In this document: positions 6,630-12,589 of the stretch, piece after piece
Position numbering within the stretch: the stretch's first letter is position 1
How the letters are laid out: the number at the start of each line of letters is the position of its first letter
Assembly (NCBI GenBank): GCA_041691815.1
Contig: JBEPTZ010000131.1
Coordinates: 1 to 12,589, forward strand
Source: 70-18 sp041691815
GTDB lineage: Bacteria; Pseudomonadota; Alphaproteobacteria; Acetobacterales; Acetobacteraceae
DNA: 12,589 bases
Reading direction: 5' to 3'
Notes under the pieces: generated by a model
Told to the model about the DNA's origin: nothing
The model's database searches: none
What the model saw: the letters and a program-made list of their open reading frames with translations, nothing else
Program-made: the position numbers and the translations under genes

Positions 6630-6753
6630 CCCTGCCCGCCCCAGCCGCACTGTCCACCCGTCGCATCGATGGTGCCCGAGTTGACCGGCGCAATCCACAC
6701 CCAAGGCGCTTCCCCCATGCCACAACCCGGCGCGCCGGTGCATATTCGGCCGC
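6630..6753. promoter_or_regulatory. Divergent promoter region between the two glycosyltransferase genes
   Basis: The 124-nt gap between divergent starts must carry promoters for both genes unless one is transcribed from elsewhere. It holds a TTGACC hexamer at 6681-6686, without a good -10 at the proper distance, and a perfect 12-bp palindrome CCGGCGCGCCGG at 6727-6738, 15 nt before the rightward start. Palindromes of this composition are common by chance at this GC content, so an operator role is speculative. Confidence 0.3.
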
Positions 6754-8211
6754 ATGACCGCCAACCGCGCCGCCCTGCTCGCCCTCGCCGCCCTCACCCT
6801 CGCCCGCCTGTGGGTCGCCGCCGCGACCCCGCTGGCGCCCGACGAGGCGTATTACTGGGTCTGGGCGCACGCGCTGGCCGCCGGCTATTTCGACCACCCG
6901 CCGATGGTGGCGCTGTGGATCCACGCCGGCATCGCGCTGGCCGGCGACACCCCGTTCGGCATCCGCCTGCTCGGCCCGCTGTCCGGCGCGCTGGGCAGCC
7001 TGCTGCTGGCCGATGCCGCGGAAAAACTGTTCCCCGGCCGCCGCCTCGGCATCCCGGCCGCCGCATTGATGAACGCCACCCTGCTGTTCGGCATCGGCAG
7101 CGTGACCATGACGCCGGACACCCCGGAGCTGTTCTTCTGGACCACAGCACTGTGGGCGCTGGCCCGCCTCACCGCCAGCGGCCGGGCAAACTGGTGGCTG
7201 GCTTTCGGCCTCGCCGCCGGGCTGGCGCTGGACAGCAAATACACCGCCTTCCTGCTCGCGCCCTCGGTGCTGGCCTGGGTGCTGCTCGGCCCGCGCCGGT
7301 GGCTGCGCTGTTGGCAGTTCTGGGCCGCCGCCATGCTGGCTGCCCTGCTGTTCGCGCCGGTGCTGTGGTGGAATGCCGGCCACGCCTGGGTAAGTTTCGC
7401 CAAGCAGGGCGGCCGCGTCGATGACTGGCAGGCCAACCGCGCGCTGCAATTCCTCGGCGAGTTGCTCGGCGGCCAACTGGGACTTGCCACCCCCGGGATC
7501 GCCATCCTTTGCATCGCCGGCATCGTCCGCGCGGTGCGGCGCTGGCGGCAGCCGGAATACCTGCTGCTGGCCAGCCTGGCGGTGCTGCCGGCGCTGGTCT
7601 TCCTGCAACACGCGCTCGGCGACCGGGTGCAGGCCAACTGGCCCTCGGTGCTCTACCCGCAAGCCTGCATCGCCGCCGCGGTACTGGCCGGCGATCCACG
7701 CTGGCGTCGCTGGCTGAACCCGTCGCTGGCACTCGGTTTCGGCCTCACGCTGATCGTCTGGATCCAGGGCGCCGCCGCCCCGCTGGCGCTGCCGATGCGC
7801 GCCGACCCCACCCTGCTGCGCCTCGGCGGCTGGCAGACCCTGGCCGACCAGCTGGACAGCATCGCCACCCGGCAGGGTGCCACCTATATCGCGTCCGACA
7901 ATTACGGCCACGCCGCCCTGCTCGCCCTCCTGCTGCCGCCGGGCCGCGTGGTGCTGGGGGTGGACGACCGCTGGGCCAGCTTCGCGCTGCCCGATGCCAC
8001 GCCGCTGATCGCCGGCCAGCCCGGCCTGCTGCTGCGCAGCGCCCGGCGCGATGACCACCCGGACCCGCACGACTGGGCCAGCATCACCCCCCTGCCCGGC
8101 CTGGTGCGCGCCCGACACGGGATGGTCGCGGAGAATTTCCGTGTCTATCGTGTGGTCGGCCAGAAGGGCAGCGAGCCGATCGTCGTGCTGCCCCGGCCGG
8201 GTGGAAAATAG
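6754..8211 (+). CDS. Membrane glycosyltransferase of the GT39/ArnT-like family (PMT_2)
   Basis: A 485-residue polytopic inner-membrane protein with about ten hydrophobic segments in the first 350 residues and a soluble C-terminal part. The first periplasmic loop has the family signature PLAPDEAYYWVWAHAL, with the catalytic-type acidic Asp-Glu pair, followed by GYFDHPPMVAL. LDSKYTAFLL and QANWPSVLYP are further conserved elements. These C-fold enzymes use a polyprenyl-phosphate sugar to glycosylate lipids or proteins on the outer face of the membrane; ArnT adds aminoarabinose to lipid A and PMTs add mannose to proteins. Acceptor and donor cannot be told apart here. No strong ribosome binding site precedes the ATG. 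It is divergent from the GT61 gene, suggesting a shared role in surface glycosylation, and lies 17 nt before the aldolase-like gene, which may be co-transcribed. Confidence 0.85.
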   Translation: MTANRAALLALAALTLARLWVAAATPLAPDEAYYWVWAHALAAGYFDHPPMVALWIHAGIALAGDTPFGIRLLGPLSGALGSLLLADAAEKLFPGRRLGIPAAALMNATLLFGIGSVTMTPDTPELFFWTTALWALARLTASGRANWWLAFGLAAGLALDSKYTAFLLAPSVLAWVLLGPRRWLRCWQFWAAAMLAALLFAPVLWWNAGHAWVSFAKQGGRVDDWQANRALQFLGELLGGQLGLATPGIAILCIAGIVRAVRRWRQPEYLLLASLAVLPALVFLQHALGDRVQANWPSVLYPQACIAAAVLAGDPRWRRWLNPSLALGFGLTLIVWIQGAAAPLALPMRADPTLLRLGGWQTLADQLDSIATRQGATYIASDNYGHAALLALLLPPGRVVLGVDDRWASFALPDATPLIAGQPGLLLRSARRDDHPDPHDWASITPLPGLVRARHGMVAENFRVYRVVGQKGSEPIVVLPRPGGK

Positions 8212-8214
8212 TTC

Positions 8215-8219
8215 GGGAG
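8215..8219 (+). promoter_or_regulatory. Ribosome binding site deciding the start of the aldolase-like gene
   Basis: GGGAG sits 9 nt before the ATG at 8229 and only 3 nt before an in-frame ATG at 8223, so the later ATG is the better start. Confidence 0.65.
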
Positions 8220-8228
8220 TGAATGGTT

Positions 8229-8990
8229 ATGCCTGATACCTATCTGGCCAAAAACCGCTCCGCCGAGGCCTGGAAAGCCCGCCAGGAATGCGCCGCGGTG
8301 TATCGTTTATTGGCCCATTTCGGTATGTCCGACCTGGTTTATAACCACGTTACGCTGCGAATTCCGGGCGAAAACGACCGGTTTTTGATCAATCCGTTCG
8401 GCTGGATGTACGAGGAAATCACCGCCTCGTCGCTGATCACCATCAATCTGGCCGGCGATATCATCGACAATCCGCACACCGATGTCGGCATCAATCCGGC
8501 CGGCTACGTGATCCACAGTGCGGTGCACGCGGCACGGCCGGACGCGCATTGCGTGATCCACACTCATACCCGCGCCGGCATGGCGGTGTCGGCGATGCAA
8601 TGCGGCTTGCTGCCGCTGACCCAGACGGCAATGCGTTGCATGCCAATCAGTTACCACCCGTACGAAGGCCCGGCAGTCGATGTCGATGAGCGCGCCCGGC
8701 TGCAAAACAACCTCGGCCAGACCCGCTTCATGGTGCTGCGCAACCACGGCCTGCTGACCACAGGCCCCAGCGCCGCCGAGGCGTTCAACGCGATGTACTG
8801 GCTTGAAATGGCTTGCAAAGCCCAGGTCGACGCGATGGCCGCCAACACCGAACTCAGCTTCCCGTCCGAGGAAGTGGTGGCCCACGCCACCCATCTCTAC
8901 GACCCCAAAACCCGCCGCCCGTTCGGCGTGCTGGAATGGCCGGCGATGCTGCGGCTGCTGGACCGCCGGGATCCCTCATGGCGTAGCTGA
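8229..8990 (+). CDS. Class II aldolase/adducin-family protein
   Basis: A 253-residue protein of the fuculose-1-phosphate aldolase/adducin-head fold. The zinc-binding histidines are present: HTHT (His111 and His113) and RNHGLL (His173). At the position where FucA-type aldolases carry the catalytic Glu (SSEW), this protein has NPAGYVIHSAVHAARPDAHC, with Gly92 in place of Glu. That pattern is typical of the adducin-like subgroup, whose chemistry is mostly unknown, so retro-aldol activity should not be assumed. No signal peptide; cytoplasmic. It follows the membrane glycosyltransferase by 17 nt. It runs tail to tail into the aapP gene with no base between the stops. The physiological substrate cannot be inferred from the neighbours. 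Confidence 0.87.
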   Translation: MPDTYLAKNRSAEAWKARQECAAVYRLLAHFGMSDLVYNHVTLRIPGENDRFLINPFGWMYEEITASSLITINLAGDIIDNPHTDVGINPAGYVIHSAVHAARPDAHCVIHTHTRAGMAVSAMQCGLLPLTQTAMRCMPISYHPYEGPAVDVDERARLQNNLGQTRFMVLRNHGLLTTGPSAAEAFNAMYWLEMACKAQVDAMAANTELSFPSEEVVAHATHLYDPKTRRPFGVLEWPAMLRLLDRRDPSWRS

Positions 8991-9752
8991 TCAGTGGCCA
9001 CGCAGGATCTGGCTGAGGAACAGTTGCAGCCGGTCGGTCTGCGGGTTCTCGAACATGTCGTGCGGCGTGCCGCTCTCGACGATCTCGCCCTGGTCCATGA
9101 ACACCACCCGGTCGGCCACCTGGCGGGCGAAGCCCATCTCGTGGGTGACGCACACCATGGTCATCCCGTCCTCGGCCAAACCGATCATGGTATCAAGCAC
9201 TTCCTTGATCATCTCGGGGTCGAGCGCCGAGGTTGGCTCGTCGAACAGCATGATCTTCGGGCGCATGCACAGCGCCCGGGCGATGGCGACGCGCTGCTGC
9301 TGGCCGCCGGAAAGTTGGCCGGGGAATTTCTTCGCCTGCTCCGGAATCTTGACCCGGGTGAGGAAGCTCATCGCCAGTTCCTCGGCCTCGGCCTTGGGCA
9401 TCTTGCGCACCCAGATCGGCGCCAGGGTGCAGTTCTCCAGGATCGTCAGATGCGGGAACAGGTTGAACGACTGGAACACCATGCCGACCTCGCGGCGGAT
9501 GGTATCGAGCGCCCTGGTGTCGTCGGTCAGCTCGGTGCCGTCGACGAAGATATGGCCCTCCTGATGCGTCTCCAGCCGGTTGATGCAGCGGATCAGCGTC
9601 GATTTGCCGGAGCCTGACGGCCCGCAGACCACCACCTTCTCCTTGGCGGCGACGGTCATCGAGACGTCGCGCAAGACGTGCAGGGTGCCAAACCATTTGT
9701 TCAGCTTGTCGACCAGGATCGCCGGCTGCTCGGCCGTTGCGGATGCACTCAT
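8991..9752 (-). CDS. aapP: Amino-acid ABC transporter ATP-binding protein
   Basis: A 253-residue ATPase of the polar amino acid uptake family. Motifs in order: Walker A GPSGSGKS (44-51), Q-loop Gln94, signature LSGGQ (147-151), Walker B IMLFDEP (167-173), D-loop SALD (175-178) and the switch His204 in VTHE. It drives import by the AapQ/AapM permease pair at the inner face of the cytoplasmic membrane. The ATG at 9752-9750 was chosen because the conserved family sequence starts shortly after it; the frame stays open upstream but overlaps the aapM 3' end. It is the last gene of the minus-strand operon, 19 nt after aapM. The assignment to the general L-amino acid (Aap/Bzt) system rests on gene order and the two long permeases. 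Confidence 0.95.
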   Translation of the reverse strand: MSASATAEQPAILVDKLNKWFGTLHVLRDVSMTVAAKEKVVVCGPSGSGKSTLIRCINRLETHQEGHIFVDGTELTDDTRALDTIRREVGMVFQSFNLFPHLTILENCTLAPIWVRKMPKAEAEELAMSFLTRVKIPEQAKKFPGQLSGGQQQRVAIARALCMRPKIMLFDEPTSALDPEMIKEVLDTMIGLAEDGMTMVCVTHEMGFARQVADRVVFMDQGEIVESGTPHDMFENPQTDRLQLFLSQILRGH

Positions 9753-9771
9753 GTATAGATTCCCCAGGAGA

Positions 9772-10923
9772 TCAACGGCGGGCCGACGTGCGGAATTCGC
9801 GTTCCAGACCACGGCTGTAGCGCGACATCGAGAAGCAGAACAGGAAATAGACCACCGACAGCACGATATAGACCTCGGTGGCATAGGCCTGCCAGATCGG
9901 CTCGGCCACCGCGATCTTGCCGGCGGTCAGCAGGTCGAAGATGCCGATGATCAGCACCAGCGAGGTGTCCTTGAAGAAGCCGATGAAGGTGTTGACCAGC
10001 GGCGGGATCACCAGCCGCAGCGCCTGCGGCAGGATGACGAAGATCATCTTCCGCCAATAGCCGAGGCCGAGCGCGTCGGCCGCCTCGTACTGGCCCTTGG
10101 GCAGGCCCTGCAGCCCGGCGCGCACCACCTCGGCCAGATAGGCGCCGGCGAACAGGATGATCGCCAGTTGGGCGCGCAGCAGCTTGTCCGGCGTCGGCAG
10201 CCAGGCCGGGAAGAACAGCGGGAACATCACGCTGGACATGAACAGCAGGGTGATCAGCGGCACGCCGCGGATCAGTTCGATATACAGCACGCAGACCAGC
10301 CGCACCGCCGGCATGGTGGTTGAGCGGCGGCCCAGCGCGACCACCAGCGCCAGCGGGAAGGCGATCGCCAGGCCGAAGGTGGACAGAATGAGCGTGATCG
10401 GCAGCCCGCCCCAGAGGTCCTGGCCGACATAGGGCAGGCCCAATATGCCGCCCCACATCAGCGTGCCGATCACCACCAGGGTGACGATCCAGATCAGCGC
10501 CAGCTCCTTGCGCCAGAACCGCCGCATGCCGGAGACCACGAACAGGCCAATGAACAGGAAGATCACGATCAGCGGCCGCCATTGCTGTTCGTACGGGTAG
10601 CGGCCGAAGGTGATGAAGCGGTACTTGTCGCCGATCATCGCCCAGCAGGCGCCGGTGCCATGGGCGGCGCGGCAGGCGGCCGGGTCCGGGGTGCCGGCGG
10701 GGGTGTTCGGCACCGACCAGACGGCGTGGATGACCCCCCAGTCGATGAACGAGAACCCCAGCCGGAGCACGATATAGCCCAGCGCCAGGGTGACCGCGGT
10801 GGAAATCCACGAATTGAACAGGTTGGTCCGCATCCAGGCCAGCGGCCCGGCGATCAGCGACGGCGGCGGCTCGCGCCGCGGCTGGCCGATCTCATGGACG
10901 GCACGGGGGGTGGTGGCGCTCAT
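9772..10923 (-). CDS. aapM: General L-amino acid ABC transporter permease AapM
   Basis: A 383-residue inner-membrane permease, longer than the usual 220-residue amino-acid permeases, as is typical of AapM/BztC. A first membrane segment (about 40-62) is followed by an extracytoplasmic loop with Cys84 and Cys93 (CRAAHGTGACW), which could form a disulfide. Further membrane segments lie near 116-132 and 141-160, then the HisM-like core. The EAA loop that contacts the ATPase is EVVRAGLQGLPKGQYEAADALG followed by ILPQALR (265-303), with KDTSLVLIIG after it. The ATG at 10923-10921 is 4 nt after the aapQ stop, with GGAG in the aapQ 3' end as ribosome binding site. It pairs with AapQ to form the transmembrane channel. 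Confidence 0.93.
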   Translation of the reverse strand: MSATTPRAVHEIGQPRREPPPSLIAGPLAWMRTNLFNSWISTAVTLALGYIVLRLGFSFIDWGVIHAVWSVPNTPAGTPDPAACRAAHGTGACWAMIGDKYRFITFGRYPYEQQWRPLIVIFLFIGLFVVSGMRRFWRKELALIWIVTLVVIGTLMWGGILGLPYVGQDLWGGLPITLILSTFGLAIAFPLALVVALGRRSTTMPAVRLVCVLYIELIRGVPLITLLFMSSVMFPLFFPAWLPTPDKLLRAQLAIILFAGAYLAEVVRAGLQGLPKGQYEAADALGLGYWRKMIFVILPQALRLVIPPLVNTFIGFFKDTSLVLIIGIFDLLTAGKIAVAEPIWQAYATEVYIVLSVVYFLFCFSMSRYSRGLEREFRTSARR

Positions 10924-10927
10924 CGGC

Positions 10928-12139
10928 TCAACGCTCCACCAGCGCGATGCGCGCATTGTACCAGTTCATGAACAGGCTGATCCCGAGGCTGAAGCACAGA
11001 TAGATGGCCATCACCAGCGCGATGCCCTCGATCGCCTGGCCGGTCTGGTTGAGGATGGTGTTCATGATCGACACCACGTCCTGATAGCCGATCGCCACCG
11101 CCAGCGAGGAGTTCTTCACCGCGCCGAGATAGGTGCTGGTCATCGGCGGGATGATCACCCGGAGCGATTGCGGCAGCACCACTGTGCGCAGCACCGTGCC
11201 GCGCCGCAGGCCGAGCGCGCCGGCGGCTTCCCACTGGCCCTGCGGCACTGCCAGGATACCGGTGCGCACGTTCTCGGCGGCATAGGTGGAGGTGTAGACC
11301 ACCAGGCCGGTGACCAGCGCCACGTATTCCGGGCTGAACACCCCGCCGCCGACGAAGTTGAAGCCGCGACGCGCCGGGATATCCAGCACGAACGGGGCAC
11401 CGAACACCGCCCAGACCACCAGCGGCAGCACCACCAGCAGGCCGAGCGTCGCCGGCCAGGTGCGCGGCCGCACCCCGGTGGCATCCTGCACCCGCTTGGC
11501 GCGGCGGCGGACGATGACGGTAAGCACGATGCCCAGGATGAACGCCAGCAATGCGGCGGTGTGGGCGTGCTCCCAGACCAGGGTGGGGAACCGCACGCCG
11601 CGGTTGGAGATGAACACGCCGGGGACCGGGTTCCACGACTGGCGCACCACCGGCAGCGTCTGCACCAGCGTGTACCAGAACAGCAGTTGCAGCAGCACCG
11701 GGATGTCGCGAACCACCTCGACATAGGTGGCCGAGATTTTCGCCAGCAGCCAGTTGTTGGACAGCTGCGCGATGCCGACCGCGGTGCCGATGATGGTGAC
11801 CAGGATCACGGTGACGATGGAGACATTCAGCGTGTTCAGGATGGCGATGACGATCGCCCGCCCATAGGTGTTCACGGCGGGGTCGTAGGCGATCAGATGT
11901 TCGCCGATCGGGATGCCGGCGGTGCGGTCGAGGAAGGCGAAGCCGGTGGCGATGTGACGGTGTTCGAGATTGTACGAAGTGTTGGAGATCAGGTACCACA
12001 GGCCCCAGCCGACCGCGCCGATGATGATGATCTGCCAGATCAACGCGCGGAACTTCGGATCCGACCAGCTGAGGGTCATCCTCCGGCGCGGTGGCCTGCG
12101 GGCGCTGGCTAGGCGCGGATCGGAGCGGCTTGCGGACAT
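10928..12139 (-). CDS. aapQ: General L-amino acid ABC transporter permease AapQ
   Basis: A 403-residue permease with a basic N-terminus (PPRRR), a first membrane helix at about 34-50, the family-typical periplasmic stretch near residues 55-95, and the split core with EVVRDIPVLLQLLFW (141-155) and ISNRGVRFP (177-185). The EAA loop is NVRTGILAVPQGQWEAAGAL with VLPQSLRVIIPP following (290-332). These mark the AapQ/BztB branch. The ATG at 12139 is preferred: AAGG lies about 11 nt before it, whereas the internal ATG at 12079 has GGAGG directly abutting it and would remove the basic N-terminus. The gene is separated from aapJ by about 250 nt of structured spacer and overlaps nothing. Confidence 0.93.
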   Translation of the reverse strand: MSASRSDPRLASARRPPRRRMTLSWSDPKFRALIWQIIIIGAVGWGLWYLISNTSYNLEHRHIATGFAFLDRTAGIPIGEHLIAYDPAVNTYGRAIVIAILNTLNVSIVTVILVTIIGTAVGIAQLSNNWLLAKISATYVEVVRDIPVLLQLLFWYTLVQTLPVVRQSWNPVPGVFISNRGVRFPTLVWEHAHTAALLAFILGIVLTVIVRRRAKRVQDATGVRPRTWPATLGLLVVLPLVVWAVFGAPFVLDIPARRGFNFVGGGVFSPEYVALVTGLVVYTSTYAAENVRTGILAVPQGQWEAAGALGLRRGTVLRTVVLPQSLRVIIPPMTSTYLGAVKNSSLAVAIGYQDVVSIMNTILNQTGQAIEGIALVMAIYLCFSLGISLFMNWYNARIALVER

Positions 12140-12183
12140 CGGCGGTCGTGCCTTCTCAATCTTTCACAAAATGAACTGCAAAG

Positions 12184-12202
12184 CCGGATCAATTGGATCC
12201 GG
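12184..12202 (-). repeat. Perfect hairpin in the aapJ-aapQ spacer
   Basis: CCGGATC and GATCCGG form a perfect 7-bp stem around a 5-nt loop. In the minus-strand transcript it is followed by CTTTGC and, a little later, a short U-rich stretch. It is not a full intrinsic terminator but could cause partial termination or pausing about 45 nt before aapQ. Confidence 0.6.
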
Positions 12203-12206
12203 TCCG

Positions 12207-12236
12207 CGCTGGGCCTGCCGCATCGGCAAGCCAGCG
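12207..12236 (-). repeat. Long imperfect hairpin in the aapJ-aapQ spacer
   Basis: CGCTGG (12207-12212) pairs with CCAGCG (12231-12236). After a bulge and one mismatch, TGCCG (12216-12220) pairs with CGGCA (12224-12228) around a 3-nt loop. It lies 4 nt from the neighbouring perfect hairpin, so the two form a tandem pair. Confidence 0.55.
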
Positions 12237-12350
12237 TGCAGGGGTGCAACCATCAGACGCCCGCCCCGGGCATCGCGCCGGCCTGGCATGGTGCGCGACC
12301 GGCGGTCACGGCACGGGGCCAGGCAGGGTGGCAGCGTATACGGATCGGCC

Positions 12351-12377
12351 GCCGGCATCACGCGAAATGATGCTGGC
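12351..12377 (-). repeat. Hairpin just downstream of aapJ
   Basis: GCC-G-GCATCA (12351-12360) pairs with TGATGC-T-GGC (12368-12377) around a 7-nt loop: 9 paired bases with one internal mismatch. It begins 15 nt after the aapJ stop. There is no T-run behind it, so a role in protecting the aapJ mRNA 3' end is likelier than termination. Confidence 0.55.
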
Positions 12378-12392
12378 AACCGACACGGCCGA

Positions 12393-12589
12393 TCAGCGCA
12401 TCGGCGGCGCGTAGTGCAGGCCGCCCTTGGTCCACAGGTTGTTGAGACCGCGCGGCACGCCGAACGGCGTGACGTTGCGCTCCCACATCTCGCCGTAGTT
12501 GCCCACTGCCTTGATGGCGTTGTAGGCGAACTTGTTGTCGACGCCGATCGCCTTGCCCATGTCGCCCTCGAGCCCGAGCAGGCGGCGAA
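12393..12589 (-). CDS. aapJ: General L-amino acid ABC transporter periplasmic binding protein, C-terminal end only
   Basis: About 65 residues of the C-terminus are visible; the gene continues beyond the right edge. The residues include GVDNKFAYNAIKAVGNYGEM, RNVTPFGVPRGLNNLW and TKGGLHYAPPMR before the TGA. This ending, with the NYGE and GLNxLWTxGGLxYAPP elements, is typical of AapJ/BztA, the periplasmic receptor that captures a broad range of L-amino acids for AapQMP. It is the first gene of the operon in the direction of transcription, as in Rhizobium and Rhodobacter. The visible part is intact. Confidence 0.93.
   Translation of the reverse strand, partial: RRLLGLEGDMGKAIGVDNKFAYNAIKAVGNYGEMWERNVTPFGVPRGLNNLWTKGGLHYAPPMR

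Larger units (their letters stand above)
12140..12392 (-). promoter_or_regulatory. Structured aapJ-aapQ spacer
   Basis: A 253-nt gene-free spacer, long compared with the 4- and 19-nt gaps downstream in the same operon. It contains the three inverted repeats listed separately. In solute-binding-protein operons such spacers commonly stabilise the upstream mRNA or reduce readthrough, giving more binding protein than permease. An internal promoter for aapQMP is also possible, but I see no clear boxes. Confidence 0.5.

Noticed and set aside
6630..6797. Upstream extension of the GT61 frame by 56 residues
   Set aside because: The residues are atypical (Arg/Ala/Gly/His-rich), lack similarity to the family and overlap the divergent gene's start. 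The ATG at 6629 begins the natural-looking protein.
6514..8118. 534-codon open frame on the minus strand across the membrane glycosyltransferase
   Set aside because: Gln/Gly/Arg/Ala-rich shadow of a gene with a clear family signature.
10790..12112. 440-codon open frame on the plus strand across aapQ
   Set aside because: His/Asp/Gln/Arg-rich antisense translation of membrane helices; no domain pattern.
12164..12414. Short ORFs on both strands in the aapJ-aapQ spacer
   Set aside because: Translations are low-complexity and coincide with the inverted repeats; no ribosome binding sites of note.
1..12589. CRISPR array, toxin-antitoxin, phage or defence module
   Set aside because: No regularly spaced repeats, integrase or att-like repeats, and no recognisable defence proteins were seen on either strand.

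Overview
This is a GC-rich chromosomal segment with strong C/G preference at third codon positions. That bias produces very long antisense shadow ORFs. The gene content points to an alphaproteobacterium: an aapJQMP-type general L-amino acid ABC transporter, an L-serine ammonia-lyase next to zwf, a GT61 glycosyltransferase with a C-terminal domain I associate with Acetobacteraceae, and an A/T-rich palindromic element of a kind I recall from that family's intergenic regions. Acetobacteraceae or another Rhodospirillales is my best guess, made from recall and not from a search.

Left part, plus strand (1-3114): the 3' end of an L-serine ammonia-lyase (sdaA), glucose-6-phosphate dehydrogenase (zwf) and a serine beta-lactamase-fold hydrolase lie head to tail with gaps of 4 and 25 nt, so they are probably co-transcribed. 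A 38-bp interrupted A/T-rich palindrome starts at the base after the hydrolase stop and probably ends the transcript. The middle part (3115-4556) is patchy. It holds a short orphan coding tail, a Tat-exported beta-carbonic-anhydrase-like gene, a possible transposase 3' remnant on the minus strand, and a good intrinsic terminator just upstream of the next gene.

Central part (4557-8990): a GNAT acetyltransferase (+) converges on a GT61-family glycosyltransferase (-). The latter is divergently arranged with an ArnT/GT39-like membrane glycosyltransferase (+), so both may serve surface-glycan or lipid glycosylation. A class II aldolase/adducin-like protein (+) follows. Its stop codon abuts the stop codon of the convergent ABC ATPase gene, the two forming one TGATCA palindrome.

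Right part, minus strand (8991-12589): an amino-acid ABC transporter read from right to left: binding protein aapJ (only its C-terminal end is in the window), permeases aapQ and aapM, and ATPase aapP. The aapJ-aapQ spacer of about 250 nt contains three inverted repeats suited to mRNA stabilisation or partial termination, which would give more binding protein than membrane components.

I found no CRISPR array, tRNA, rRNA, phage module or recognisable defence system. Most of the window is ordinary metabolism and transport. The points most worth a second look are the Tat-exported carbonic-anhydrase-like protein with its scarred surroundings, the GT61 fusion protein, and the structured aapJ-aapQ spacer.
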